DNA of 64,000 nucleotides from Janthinobacterium psychrotolerans (GCF_001677885.1 NZ_LOCQ01000060.1:248001-312000), one strand, 5' to 3'; shown: positions 44,284-53,509, counted from the first letter of the stretch. Notes: a model not told the origin generated them from the letters alone. Program-made: numbers and translations.

Positions 44284-45743
44284 ATACGCATCTGCTGGCC
44301 CTGCAACTGATGGCTTTTCAGGGGTGCCTGGGCGCCTTTGACACCATCTATCACCACGAGATCACCGAAGCGCTGCCGCAAAAGAAATCGGCGCGGCTGG
44401 AACTGACGATTCACTCGATCCGCGCGCTGATCTACAGCCTGCTGTTTGCCGGCCTGTCGTCCTGGGAATGGCATGGCGCCTGGGCCTGGGTGCTGGTGAT
44501 TGTCTTCAGCGTGGAGATCGTGCTGACCCTGTGGGACTTCGTGGTCGAAGACCGCACCCGCCTGCTGCCGGCCACCGAGCGCGTCACGCACACGGTACTG
44601 GCCATCAATGCCGGCGCCTTTATCGCACTGCTGGCCCTGAACAGCGCCGACTGGGCCAGCTTGCTTACGGCCCTGGTGTGGCAGCCATACGGCTGGCTCA
44701 GCGTCTTTTTGGCCCTGTGCGGCGTGGGTGTGGGCTTGTCGGGTCTGCGCGATGGCTATGCGGCCTGGCAGCTGGGCAAACGGGTAGAAAAGGACGAGCG
44801 CACGGTGGAGGCCATCCATTTTGCCAGCGCGCCGCAGCAGGTGCTGGTGACCGGCGCCACCGGCTTTATCGGCCAGCAGCTGGTGCACGCCTTGCTGGCC
44901 GATGGCCACCAGGTGACGGTGCTGACGCGCCAGGCCAAACAGGCGGCGTGGACGTTTGACGGCAAGGTGCGTTGCATTACCAGCATGAACGACCTGCTTG
45001 ATAGCGCCCATATCGACATGGTGGTCAACCTGGCCGGCGCGCGCATTGTTGGCGCGCGCTGGACGCAGGCGCGCAAGGCGGCCCTGCGCCGCAGCCGCAT
45101 CGGCCTGACGCAGGAGGTGATCGGCTGGATCGCACGCGCCAGCCACAAGCCGCGCGTGCTGCTGTCGGCGTCGGCCATCGGCTACTACGGCGTGCAGCCG
45201 CAGGGTGACGATACGGAACTTGGTGAAGACAGTGCGCCGCAAGCGATCTTCATGTCGCAGCTGTGCAGCGAATGGGAGGCGGCCGCGTGTGGCGCCGAAC
45301 AATATGGCGTGCAGGTGGGCCGCATGCGCTTTGGCCTGGTATTCGGCCACCAGGGCTCCCTGCCGCAGATGCTGCTGCCGATACGCCTGGGCGTGGGCGG
45401 GCCGCTGGGCAGCGGCCGGCAGTGGCTGTCGTGGGTGCATGTGCACGATGTGATACGCGGCATCGCCCACCTGGCGCGCCGCAGCGAAGAAAGCATGGTC
45501 ACGGGTGCGTACAACTTCTGCGCTCCCGACGCGATGCGCCAGGGGCAGTTTGCGAAAGTGGCCGGCAAGGTGCTGCACCGCCCCTCGTTCATGCCCACGC
45601 CCGCCTTTGTGATGCGCACCTTGCTCGGCGAGCAGGCCGACCTGCTGCTCGAAGGCCAGCGCGTGGTACCGCGCCGGCTGCTGGCCGACGGCTTCGTGTT
45701 TCGCCATCCGGCGGTGGAAGCAGCGCTGCGCAGCCTGGAGTAA
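44280..45743 (+). CDS. membrane-anchored TIGR01777-family SDR
   Basis: The protein has 487 residues from the ATG at 44280. Residues 1-165 form four to five hydrophobic segments, starting QLMAFQGCLGAFDTIYHHEI; a linker and Rossmann domain follow with VLVTGATGFIGQQLV at about 188-202. TIGR01777 (SulA/YfcH-like) epimerase features include VVNLAGARIVG, VLLSASAIGYYG and SWVHVHDVIRGI. Most family members are about 300 residues and soluble; the membrane half is the extra part. This end of the cluster may process a membrane-bound product. Confidence 0.82.
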   Translation: MNTHLLALQLMAFQGCLGAFDTIYHHEITEALPQKKSARLELTIHSIRALIYSLLFAGLSSWEWHGAWAWVLVIVFSVEIVLTLWDFVVEDRTRLLPATERVTHTVLAINAGAFIALLALNSADWASLLTALVWQPYGWLSVFLALCGVGVGLSGLRDGYAAWQLGKRVEKDERTVEAIHFASAPQQVLVTGATGFIGQQLVHALLADGHQVTVLTRQAKQAAWTFDGKVRCITSMNDLLDSAHIDMVVNLAGARIVGARWTQARKAALRRSRIGLTQEVIGWIARASHKPRVLLSASAIGYYGVQPQGDDTELGEDSAPQAIFMSQLCSEWEAAACGAEQYGVQVGRMRFGLVFGHQGSLPQMLLPIRLGVGGPLGSGRQWLSWVHVHDVIRGIAHLARRSEESMVTGAYNFCAPDAMRQGQFAKVAGKVLHRPSFMPTPAFVMRTLLGEQADLLLEGQRVVPRRLLADGFVFRHPAVEAALRSLE

Positions 45744-45785
45744 GGCCGCGCAGGCGTAGAATGGCGCTCACGGGAGGACTACCTG

Positions 45786-47174
45786 ATGACTCGTTATGCG
45801 CATACCCTGGGAAGCATGGTCTACCGCTTCCGCGACCTGAAGGACGTGCTGGCCAAGGCGACGCCGCCGCGCTCGGGCGATGTGCTGGCGGGCGTGGCGG
45901 CGGCCAGCGCGCAGGAGCGCATCGCCGCGCAGCTGGCGCTGGCCGAGCTGCCGTTGACGGTGTTTTTGAATGAAGCGCTGGCGCCGTACGAAAGCGATGA
46001 AGTCACGCGCTTGATCATCGACACGCATGATCGTGCCGCGTTCGCGCCCATCTCCCATCTTTGCGTTGGCGAGCTGCGCGACTGGCTGCTGGCCGACGCG
46101 GCCGACAGCGCCGCGCTGGCGGCGGTGGCGCGCGGCATGACGCCCGAAATGGCGGCGGCTGTCTCCAAGATCATGCGCCTGCAGGACCTGGTGCTGGCGG
46201 CGCGCAAATGTACGGTCGTTACCGCCTTTCGCAATACCCTGGGCCTGGCGGGGCGCCTGTCGACGCGTTTGCAGCCGAACCATCCGACGGACGACCCGAC
46301 CGGCATTGCCGCAGCCATTCTTGATGGCCTGATGTACGGCAGTGGGGACGCCGTGATCGGCATCAACCCGGCCACCGACAACCTGGCGCAGGTGGTGTCG
46401 CTGCTGCAGTTGCTGGGCGACGTCATCAAGCAGTACGATATTCCCACCCAGTCCTGCGTGCTCACGCATGTGACCAACACCATCGAGGCGATACGCCGTG
46501 GTGCGCCGGTCGACCTGGTGTTCCAGTCGGTGGCCGGCACCGAGGCGGCCAACCGCGGCTTTGGCATCGACCTGGCGCTGCTGGCCGAAGCGCGGGCGGC
46601 GGCGCTGTCTCTGGGGCGCGGCACGGTGGGCAACAACGTCATGTATTTCGAGACTGGGCAGGGCAGCGCGCTGTCGGCGCTCGCCCATCACGGCATGGAC
46701 CAGCAGACCTGCGAAGCGCGCGCCTATGCCGTGGCGCGCGCGTTCGAGCCGCTGCTGGTCAATTCGGTGGTCGGCTTTATCGGCCCCGAATACCTGTACG
46801 ACGGCAAGCAGATCATCCGCGCCGGGCTGGAAGACCATTTCTGCGCCAAGCTGCTGGGCCTGCCCATGGGCTGCGATGTCTGCTACACCAACCATGCGCA
46901 GGCCGACCAGGACGACATGGACGTGCTGCTCACCATGCTGGGCGCGGCTGGCTGCAACTTCATCATGGGCGTGCCGGGCGCCGACGACATCATGCTCGGC
47001 TACCAGAGCACGTCGTTCCACGACGCGCTGTATGCGCGCCGCGTGCTGGGCCTGGGCGCCGCGCCCGAATTCGAAGCGTGGCTGGCGCGCATGGGCATCA
47101 CGCACGGCGATGGCCGGCTGGCCACCGCGCTGGCGCCCGCTTTCCAGGATGCTTTACGGCGGCTGCCAGGGTAG
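45786..47174 (+). CDS. eutB: ethanolamine ammonia-lyase large subunit EutB
   Basis: This 462-residue catalytic subunit of the adenosylcobalamin-dependent lyase converts ethanolamine to acetaldehyde and ammonia. Family sequence features include YRFRDLKDVLAKATPPRSGD, the NTLGLAGRLSTRLQPNHPTD stretch, GINPATDN, ETGQGSALSALAHHG and GPEYLYDGKQI. Length matches the family. No ethanolamine permease, reactivase EutA or microcompartment gene is beside it, and the small subunit is 3.8 kb away rather than adjacent. A GGGAGGAC site precedes the ATG. Confidence 0.94.
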   Translation: MTRYAHTLGSMVYRFRDLKDVLAKATPPRSGDVLAGVAAASAQERIAAQLALAELPLTVFLNEALAPYESDEVTRLIIDTHDRAAFAPISHLCVGELRDWLLADAADSAALAAVARGMTPEMAAAVSKIMRLQDLVLAARKCTVVTAFRNTLGLAGRLSTRLQPNHPTDDPTGIAAAILDGLMYGSGDAVIGINPATDNLAQVVSLLQLLGDVIKQYDIPTQSCVLTHVTNTIEAIRRGAPVDLVFQSVAGTEAANRGFGIDLALLAEARAAALSLGRGTVGNNVMYFETGQGSALSALAHHGMDQQTCEARAYAVARAFEPLLVNSVVGFIGPEYLYDGKQIIRAGLEDHFCAKLLGLPMGCDVCYTNHAQADQDDMDVLLTMLGAAGCNFIMGVPGADDIMLGYQSTSFHDALYARRVLGLGAAPEFEAWLARMGITHGDGRLATALAPAFQDALRRLPG

Positions 47175-47243
47175 CAGATGTAAATGGCGCCCTGGCTTGC
47201 CATGCCGGTGCGATAATCAACCCTCTATCCTAGCGACGCCATC

Positions 47244-48695
47244 ATGCTGCCACCCGATCCAGATTCGCTCGACCCGCAGACTCCCGAAGACTGGGATGCC
47301 TTCCGCGCGCAAAGCCACCGCATGCTCGACGACATGCTCGACTATGCGCAGCAGATACGCACGCGCCCGGTCTGGCAAAGCGCGCCCGCGACGGCGCGCG
47401 CCAGCTTTGCCGAGCCGCTGCCGCGCGCGCCGGGCGAGCTGGCCGACGCCCACGCCACCTTCATGCACGACGTGCTGCCCTACGCGGTGGGCAATGTCCA
47501 CCCTGGCTTCATGGGCTGGGTGCATGGCGGCGGCACGCCGGTCGGCATGCTGGCCGAGATGCTGGCGGCCGGCCTGAACGCCAATGTGGGCGGGCGCAGC
47601 CAGATGCCGGTGGAGGTCGAGCGCCAGATCTGCCGCTGGATGCGCGAACTGTTTGCCTTTCCCGAGTCCGCCAGCGGGGTGTTCGTCACCGGCACCTCGA
47701 TGGCCAATTTGATGGGCCTCTTGGTGGCGCGCACCCAGGCGCTGGGCGTGGCCGCGCGCCAGGATGGGCTGAAAGACGCCAGGCTGGTGGCCTATACCTC
47801 GGCCGCCGCCCATGGCTGCATCGCCCAGGCGATGGATTTGTCGGGCCTGGGCACAAGCTCCCTGCGCCGCATCGCCGTCAATGACCGGCAGCAGATCGAT
47901 GTCAAAGCGCTGGCGCAGGCGATCGCGCTGGACCGCGCGGCCGGCCTGACCCCGTTTCTGGTCGTCGGCACGGCCGGCACGGTCGATACGGGCGCCATCG
48001 ACGATCTGACGGCGCTGGCGGCGCTGGCGGCGCGCGAACAGCTGTGGTTTCATGTCGACGGCGCCTATGGCGCGCTGGGCATGCTCACGCCCGAGGTGGC
48101 GCCGCTGTTGGCCGGCATCGAACTGGCCGATTCGCTGGCGTTTGACTTTCACAAATGGGGGCAAGTGCCGTATGACGCGGGCTTTCTGCTGGTGCGCGAC
48201 GGTGCCCGCCATATGGCGGCGTTCGCGGCGCCGGCGGCCTATCTGCGCCGCGAAGCGCGCGGCCTGGCCGGCGGCTCGCCGTGGCCGTGCGACTTCGGCC
48301 CCGACCTGTCGCGCGGTTTTCGCGCCCTGAAAACCTGGTTTACCTTCAAGGTGCATGGCGCCGAGCGCATGGGCGCGGCGATTGCCCACACCTGCGCGCT
48401 GGCGCGCCAGCTGGCCGCGCGCGTGCAGGCGACGCCGGAACTGGAACTGCTGGCGCCGGTGACCTTGAATATCGTGTGCTTCCGCCACCGTGGCGTGCCC
48501 GGCGGCGACAGCGATTCCTTCAACCGCGAGATCGTCGGCGACCTGCATGAATCGGGCGTCGCCGCGCCGTCGACCACCACCATCGGCGGCCAGCTGGCGA
48601 TCCGCGCCGCCATCGTCAACCACCGTACGCGCGCGCACGATATCGACGCGCTGGTCGACGCCGTGCTGCGCTTTGGCGCCGCGCGCATGTCCTGA
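47244..48695 (+). CDS. PLP-dependent group II decarboxylase
   Basis: This 483-residue fold-type I enzyme of the aromatic-L-amino-acid/glutamate decarboxylase group has the Schiff-base lysine Lys304 in AFDFHKWGQVPYD. Other features are LNANVGGRSQMPVEVERQI, FVTGTSMANLMGLLVAR with the PLP-phosphate-contacting residues, and FHVDGAYGA with the PLP-nitrogen-binding aspartate. The substrate is not predictable. It lies between eutB and an ATP-grasp gene, 69 nt after eutB, so amine formation could feed the ligase next door. Confidence 0.86.
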   Translation: MLPPDPDSLDPQTPEDWDAFRAQSHRMLDDMLDYAQQIRTRPVWQSAPATARASFAEPLPRAPGELADAHATFMHDVLPYAVGNVHPGFMGWVHGGGTPVGMLAEMLAAGLNANVGGRSQMPVEVERQICRWMRELFAFPESASGVFVTGTSMANLMGLLVARTQALGVAARQDGLKDARLVAYTSAAAHGCIAQAMDLSGLGTSSLRRIAVNDRQQIDVKALAQAIALDRAAGLTPFLVVGTAGTVDTGAIDDLTALAALAAREQLWFHVDGAYGALGMLTPEVAPLLAGIELADSLAFDFHKWGQVPYDAGFLLVRDGARHMAAFAAPAAYLRREARGLAGGSPWPCDFGPDLSRGFRALKTWFTFKVHGAERMGAAIAHTCALARQLAARVQATPELELLAPVTLNIVCFRHRGVPGGDSDSFNREIVGDLHESGVAAPSTTTIGGQLAIRAAIVNHRTRAHDIDALVDAVLRFGAARMS

Positions 48696-48710
48696 ACTGG
48701 AACACGATTG

Positions 48711-49943
48711 ATGAACGATTTGATGCAACAGGCCGCCACGCCGCATGCGCCGCTGATTGGCCTCGCGCCCCTGATGCGCATCGCCTTTTTGCAGCAGGAC
48801 CTGGCGCCGCTGGGCGAAGCGCTGCTGGCGCGCGCCCAGGCGCATGCCGACGACGCCCACGCCTGGCTCGATTTTTCGACCGTGCTGCAACTGAAAGGCC
48901 AGCGCGAGCTGGCGCTGGCGGTACAGGCGCAGGCGATCGAGTTGCAGCAGTGGTACAGCCTGCCCGCGCAGGCGCCGCAGTCGGGCCCCGGGTTCAAGCT
49001 GCTGGTGGTGATGGGGCCGGGCGATTTGATGTCCAATACGCCGGTCGAATTTCTCGTCGAGCAGTCCGACGTGGCCATGGATTTGCTGTACCTGAGCGCC
49101 GACAGCCTGTTTCCCGAGGAAGTGCCCGAACACGACGTGCTGCTGGTGGCGGTGGCCGAGTCGGATGCCAATCAGCCTTTGCTGGCGCGCCTGGCCGCGT
49201 TTCTGTTCGAGTGGCCGCGCCCGGTGGTCAACCTGCCTGACCATATCATGCACACCTCGCGCGACGGCCTGTGCGCGCGGCTGCAGAGCGTGCCCGGCGT
49301 GGCCATGCCGCGCACCGCGCGCCTGGATCGTGCGCAGCTGCAGGCGCTTGCCGATGGCGCGCTGCAAATCGATGCACTGCTGCCGGGCGACGATTTTCCG
49401 CTGATCGTGCGCCCGCTCGGCTCGCACGCGGGCCACGACCTCGAACGCATGGACAGCGCCGCCGAGCTGCAGGCGTATTTGCACAAAGTCGACGCCGAAC
49501 GCTTTTATATCGCCCGTTTTGTCGACTACCGCAACGATGATGGTCAATTCCGCAAATACCGCATCGCCCTGATCGATGGCCGGCCGTATATCTGCCACTT
49601 TGCCGTCTCGTCGCACTGGATGATCCATTACCTCAATGCGGGCATGGATGAAAGCGCGGTCAAGCGCGAGGAAGAAGCGCAGATCATGGCGCACTTTGAC
49701 GAGCAATTCGCGCGCCGCCATGCGCAGGCTTTCGCCGCCATCGATGCGCGCATGGGCATGCCCTATCTCGGCATCGATTGCGCCGAAACGCGCGAGGGGG
49801 AACTGCTGGTGTTCGAGGCCGACAACGCCATGATCGTGCATGCGATGGATGCCGAGGACATGTATCCGTATAAACGGCCGGCCATGCACAAGGTGTTTGC
49901 GGCGTTTCGCGCCATGCTGGCCAGGGCCGCGACCGGCGCCTAG
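48711..49943 (+). CDS. TPR/ATP-grasp ligase-like protein
   Basis: The protein has 410 residues from the ATG at 48711, 15 nt after the decarboxylase stop. The N-terminal region (about 20-80) is helical, TPR-like (LGEALLARAQAHADDAHAWL). The C-terminal part (about 200-395) resembles RimK/glutathione-synthetase-type ATP-grasp enzymes: FPLIVRPLGSHAGHDLERM, FYIARFVDYRNDDGQFRKYR, and a metal-binding LLVFEADNAMIVH, preceded by PYLGIDCAETREG. It probably forms an amide or ester bond using ATP, perhaps on a product of the neighbouring decarboxylase. Substrate unknown. Confidence 0.78.
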   Translation: MNDLMQQAATPHAPLIGLAPLMRIAFLQQDLAPLGEALLARAQAHADDAHAWLDFSTVLQLKGQRELALAVQAQAIELQQWYSLPAQAPQSGPGFKLLVVMGPGDLMSNTPVEFLVEQSDVAMDLLYLSADSLFPEEVPEHDVLLVAVAESDANQPLLARLAAFLFEWPRPVVNLPDHIMHTSRDGLCARLQSVPGVAMPRTARLDRAQLQALADGALQIDALLPGDDFPLIVRPLGSHAGHDLERMDSAAELQAYLHKVDAERFYIARFVDYRNDDGQFRKYRIALIDGRPYICHFAVSSHWMIHYLNAGMDESAVKREEEAQIMAHFDEQFARRHAQAFAAIDARMGMPYLGIDCAETREGELLVFEADNAMIVHAMDAEDMYPYKRPAMHKVFAAFRAMLARAATGA

Positions 49944-50872
49944 CCCAGCAGCCGCTCCAGCAGCGCGCGCTTGGCGGCGCTGCGCGGCGACTCCCAGTAG
50001 CCGTCGAACCGCAGCAGCAGTGCGCCATCGTGCTCGATGCGTATCGTCTGCGGCTTGCCCAGCATGACGGCGTGCACATAGCTGGCGAACGATTCGGCAA
50101 AGTCCTCGTGCACGCTGGTGGCCGCATACAGCGTCGCGAAGTTCGCGCCTTGCAGCTGTGCGTAAGCCTGCGCCATCTGGCTGCCCTGCATGCGCGCGCC
50201 ATGGTAGTAGACGATATCGCCGCGTAAGGCAAACGCGTTCTGCGCCAGCGGCACCACCTTTTTTTCAGCATCGATCCGCCAGGCCAGCGGCAGGTAGTGA
50301 TAATCGTCGGCGCCGCGCAGCGACTGCGCATCGAGCCACCAGTCGTGCAGCAGGTTGCGGCCGGCCGACAGCACATGGCCGAATTCATGCAGCAGCAGGT
50401 ATTGCAGCGCGCCCTGGCGGTTGTCGTCTTCGGGCAGCGCAATCTGCGCGCTCAGCGTGTAAGCACCCTCCGGCGCGAACGGCGTATTTTCCTTCCATGT
50501 GGCCCAGGCATTGGCCGTGCGCGATTCGAACGCATCGACGTCGAGCGCCACCACTACGCCCAGGATCACGCCCTCGCCGCTGACGACGATATCGCTGATG
50601 GCGGAAGAGCCGAGCTGGCGCGCATGGCGCACGCCCAGCAGCACGCCGTCGAGCAGCGCCTGCACGGAGGCCGGCATGGCGGCGATGGCCGCGCGCACGT
50701 CTTCCTGGAAGCCGTCATCGACCTCGGTCGAGGACGGGCGCTGGGGCACGTCCATGGCGAGATTGACCTGCGTGACATGGGTGACGATTTCCTGCTGCGC
50801 CGGCCCCAGGCGCTCCAGCAGCGGCAAATCGTACAACTGTTCCCACTGCGCGGCATCGGCGGCGACAATCAT
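49940..50872 (-). CDS. HExxH zincin-like metalloprotein, unrecognised family
   Basis: The protein has 310 residues from the ATG at 50872. The segment [15 protein letters not shown] (His162, Glu163, His166) is a zinc protease signature, and [14 protein letters not shown] (about 254-267) supplies a candidate third ligand Glu, so a gluzincin-like fold is plausible. No signal peptide or membrane anchor is present, hence probably cytosolic. It overlaps the convergent ATP-grasp gene by 4 nt and diverges from eutC. I do not recognise the family. Confidence 0.65.
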   Translation of the reverse strand: MIVAADAAQWEQLYDLPLLERLGPAQQEIVTHVTQVNLAMDVPQRPSSTEVDDGFQEDVRAAIAAMPASVQALLDGVLLGVRHARQLGSSAISDIVVSGEGVILGVVVALDVDAFESRTANAWATWKENTPFAPEGAYTLSAQIALPEDDNRQGALQYLLLHEFGHVLSAGRNLLHDWWLDAQSLRGADDYHYLPLAWRIDAEKKVVPLAQNAFALRGDIVYYHGARMQGSQMAQAYAQLQGANFATLYAATSVHEDFAESFASYVHAVMLGKPQTIRIEHDGALLLRFDGYWESPRSAAKRALLERLLG

Positions 50873-50935
50873 GGCGTTCCCTGGTGTTATGCTGACGGGC
50901 AGTGTAGCAAGATTCCACCATCCCGGGAGCATGCC

Positions 50936-51715
50936 ATGGCCAGCGATACCCCCGATACCGACGATCCCTGGCAAGTCTTGCGCCGCCATACGCGTGCGCG
51001 CATCGCGCAGGGGCGCAGTGGCGTGAGCATGCCAACGTCGCGCCAGCTGGCCTTCCAGCTGGCCCACGCGCAGGCGCGCGACGCGGTGCACCTGGAACTC
51101 GACGCGCAGGCGCTGGCGGCACGCGAGCCGGGCGGCATCGCCCTGCACAGCGCCGCCGCCACCCGCGCCATCTACCTGCAGCGACCCGACCTGGGACGCC
51201 GTCTCGACGACGCCTCGCGCCAGCGCCTGGGTGCGTGCCCGCAAAACACGGATCTGGCGCTGGTGGCCTGCGATGGCCTGTCGGCGCTGGCCATCGAACG
51301 CCATGCGGGGCCGTTCCTGGCGGCCCTGCGCGAGCGGCTGGCGCTCGAAGCGTGGACCGTATCGCCTCTGGTCATCGTGCAGCAGGGGCGGGTGGCGGCC
51401 GGTGACGAAGTGGGCGAATTATTGCAGGCGCGCGCCGTGCTGGTGCTGATCGGCGAGCGCCCGGGCCTCAGTTCCCCGGACAGCCTGGGCCTGTATCTGA
51501 CCTGGGCACCCAGGGTAGGCCTGCTCGACGACCGCCGCAACTGCATCTCGAATGTGCGCCCGGAAGGCATGCCGTATGCGCAGGCGGCGTACCGGCTGCA
51601 CTATCTGCTGTCGCAGGCGTTTGCGCGCCAGTTGTCGGGGGTGGGGCTGAAGGATGAGACGGTGGCGGAAGAGGGCGCGGCCCTGGCGGACGCGCGCAAC
51701 TTCCTGCTGGAATGA
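50936..51715 (+). CDS. eutC: ethanolamine ammonia-lyase small subunit EutC
   Basis: This 259-residue small subunit of ethanolamine ammonia-lyase starts at the ATG at 50936 behind CGGGAG. The sequence has [73 protein letters not shown] and [20 protein letters not shown], all diagnostic. It binds adenosylcobalamin with EutB. It stands apart from eutB, with its own 63-nt upstream region facing the HExxH gene. Both subunits are intact, so the enzyme is probably functional. Confidence 0.93.
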   Translation: MASDTPDTDDPWQVLRRHTRARIAQGRSGVSMPTSRQLAFQLAHAQARDAVHLELDAQALAAREPGGIALHSAAATRAIYLQRPDLGRRLDDASRQRLGACPQNTDLALVACDGLSALAIERHAGPFLAALRERLALEAWTVSPLVIVQQGRVAAGDEVGELLQARAVLVLIGERPGLSSPDSLGLYLTWAPRVGLLDDRRNCISNVRPEGMPYAQAAYRLHYLLSQAFARQLSGVGLKDETVAEEGAALADARNFLLE

Positions 51716-51730
51716 ATCCGATCTCGCGAG

Positions 51731-52771
51731 TTAAATCTCGCGAATCTCATCGAGCGCCCACCGCGGCCGCACATTGAACGCATAGTCGCGCTTGGCCGCG
51801 TCGGGGTTGATCTGCAGGCGCATGGCGCCGGCAAAGGCGATCATGGCGCCGTTATCGGTGCAGAACTCCAGTTCCGGGTAATACACCTTGAAGCGTTTTT
51901 TTGCCGCCGCCGCGTTGAGCGCGGCGCGCAGCTGGGCGTTGGCGCCCACGCCGCCGGCGATCACCAGCCGTTTCAATCCCGTATGCTTGAGGGCCGACAC
52001 GCATTTGGCCGTCAGCACCTCGACGATGGCGTCGACAAAGCCGCGCGCGATATCGGCCTTGTCCTGTTCGCAGATATTGGCGATGACTTTTTCTTCGTGG
52101 TTCTTCACCACCGTCAGCACGGCCGTTTTCAGGCCTGAAAAACTGAAATTGAAGTCCTTCGAATGCATCATCGGGCGTGGCAGCTTGTACGCCAGCGGGT
52201 CGCCGAATTCGGCCAGGCGCGAAATGGCCGGTCCACCGGGGTAGCCCAGGCCCAGCAGCTTGGCCGACTTGTCGAACGCTTCGCCGGCCGCGTCGTCCAG
52301 GGTTTCGCCGAGCATGGTGTACTGGCCCACGCCATCGACACGCATCAGCTGCGTGTGGCCGCCCGACACCAGCAGGGCGATAAAGGGGAACTCGGGCGGC
52401 TCCGACGCCAGCAGCGGCGACAGCAGATGGCCTTCCAGGTGGTGAATGCCCAGCACCGGCTTGTCGATCGCCAGGCCCAGGCTGCAGGCGACGGAAGAAC
52501 CGACCAGCAGCGCGCCGGCCAGGCCGGGGCCTTGGGTATAGGCGATGGCGTCGATCTCGGGCAGGGCAATGCCGGCCCTGGCCAGGGCTTCGTCGAGCAG
52601 CGGGATGGCGCGGCGGATATGGTCGCGCGAGGCCAGTTCCGGCACCACGCCGCCATACTGTTCGTGCATGGCGACCTGCGAATAGAGAGCATGCGACAGC
52701 AGGCCGCGGTCGGTGTCGTACAGGGCCAGGCCGGTTTCGTCACAGGAGGATTCGACGCCAAGAACAATCAT
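51731..52771 (-). CDS. tsaD: tRNA N6-adenosine threonylcarbamoyltransferase TsaD
   Basis: The protein has 346 residues from the ATG at 52771, giving the standard N-terminus [19 protein letters not shown]. The ASKHA ATPase-fold enzyme transfers threonylcarbamoyl to A37 of ANN tRNAs. Metal-binding [11 protein letters not shown] and the [29 protein letters not shown] and [12 protein letters not shown] stretches are intact. It is separate from tsaE, which lies near the window start. It converges on eutC with a 15-nt gap. Confidence 0.96.
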   Translation of the reverse strand: MIVLGVESSCDETGLALYDTDRGLLSHALYSQVAMHEQYGGVVPELASRDHIRRAIPLLDEALARAGIALPEIDAIAYTQGPGLAGALLVGSSVACSLGLAIDKPVLGIHHLEGHLLSPLLASEPPEFPFIALLVSGGHTQLMRVDGVGQYTMLGETLDDAAGEAFDKSAKLLGLGYPGGPAISRLAEFGDPLAYKLPRPMMHSKDFNFSFSGLKTAVLTVVKNHEEKVIANICEQDKADIARGFVDAIVEVLTAKCVSALKHTGLKRLVIAGGVGANAQLRAALNAAAAKKRFKVYYPELEFCTDNGAMIAFAGAMRLQINPDAAKRDYAFNVRPRWALDEIREI

Positions 52772-52981
52772 GGAAGGTGCAAAGTAGGGGGAGTAATCCG
52801 CCATTGTAAAGGAAAGCGGCCTCGCCAGCCTGGCCGCCGGCGCACCATTTCGGCGGCAGTGTGCACTTGCGCAGTGCGCAAACGAGGGCTGCGCCACGCG
52901 ACTTCCCCGTGCGGGCGGCGTTTCGGCACTGGCACCGCTCTTGCTTAGGGAACAGCTGTGCTTTTCTCACGGGAGCTTGTG

Positions 52982-53389
52982 ATGCCAGAACAATGGAAGA
53001 TGATATGCCGCCTGAAGGACATGCCTGTGGCGGGGCCGCGCATGGTGCAGCGCGGCCTGGCCTGGCAGGACCTGCCCGGCGTGGCGCTGTTTCGCGCGGC
53101 CGACGATACCGTCTATGCACTGCTCGACACGGTGCCCGGCCTGGGCGGCCCGCTGGCGCACGGCGTGCTGAGGGAGAAGAACCTGATCGGCCCGAAGAAC
53201 AGCTGGATCATCGAACTCGATGCGGGCCGGCTGGTCGCGCCCGTGCAGGCCATGGCGCGCATGTACGCGGTGCGCCTGCTCGACGGGCGCATCTACCTGG
53301 ACCTGAAGGAGCTCAATGTGCCGGCCAGCAAGGCCGAACAGGCGCTGGCCGGCTCGTTTGCGCTGCTGCCGCACGTGCAGATGGCGTGA
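52982..53389 (+). CDS. NirD-like nitrite reductase small subunit homologue, Rieske ligands absent
   Basis: The protein has 135 residues from the ATG at 52982, chosen for GGGAG eight nt upstream; a GTG at 52958 is an alternative. It has the Rieske-like beta fold of NirD (QWKMICRLKDMPVAGPR, GVALFRAADDTVYALLDTVP, GLGGPLAHGVL, KNSWIIELDAGR). The C-x-H and C-x2-H iron ligands of true Rieske proteins are missing, as in E. coli NirD. No nirB gene is in the window, so it is an orphan that may pair with an unlinked NirB or have another role. Confidence 0.72.
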   Translation: MPEQWKMICRLKDMPVAGPRMVQRGLAWQDLPGVALFRAADDTVYALLDTVPGLGGPLAHGVLREKNLIGPKNSWIIELDAGRLVAPVQAMARMYAVRLLDGRIYLDLKELNVPASKAEQALAGSFALLPHVQMA

Positions 53390-53405
53390 TATGGCTGGTG
53401 GAGGT

Positions 53406-53435
53406 GTCGGCTTACGCGCTGCGCGCTAAGCCGAC
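53406..53435. repeat. REP-like palindrome A
   Basis: GTCGGCTTACGCGC and its near-inverse GCGCTAAGCCGAC face each other around TG/C, just after the NirD-like gene. The flank GGTGGAGGT before it matches the inverse of the flank CCTCCACC after palindrome C (56483-56510), showing the same element in reverse. It is extragenic. Confidence 0.75.
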
Positions 53436-53464
53436 CTACCCGACGTACGCGGATGAATTCGTAG

Positions 53465-53496
53465 GTCGGGTTAGGCGCAAAGCGCCGTAACCCGAC
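53465..53496. repeat. REP-like palindrome B
   Basis: GTCGGGTT and AACCCGAC are the ends; GGCGC and GCGCC form the inner arms around AAA. It shares the outer GTAGGTCGG with palindrome C and lies 29 nt from palindrome A, forming a pair 13 nt before the aroG stop codon. It may terminate transcription of aroG. Confidence 0.7.
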
Positions 53497-53509
53497 AACC
53501 TCGCCGGAA

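Noticed and set aside
45744..45785. cobalamin riboswitch before eutB
   Set aside because: Only 42 nt separate the genes, too short for the structure, and no B12-box-like sequence is seen.
47217..49889. 890-codon open frame on the minus strand
   Set aside because: It is antisense to the decarboxylase and ATP-grasp genes, is rich in His/Arg/Gln from GC-skewed codons, and resembles no protein. It arises from high GC content.
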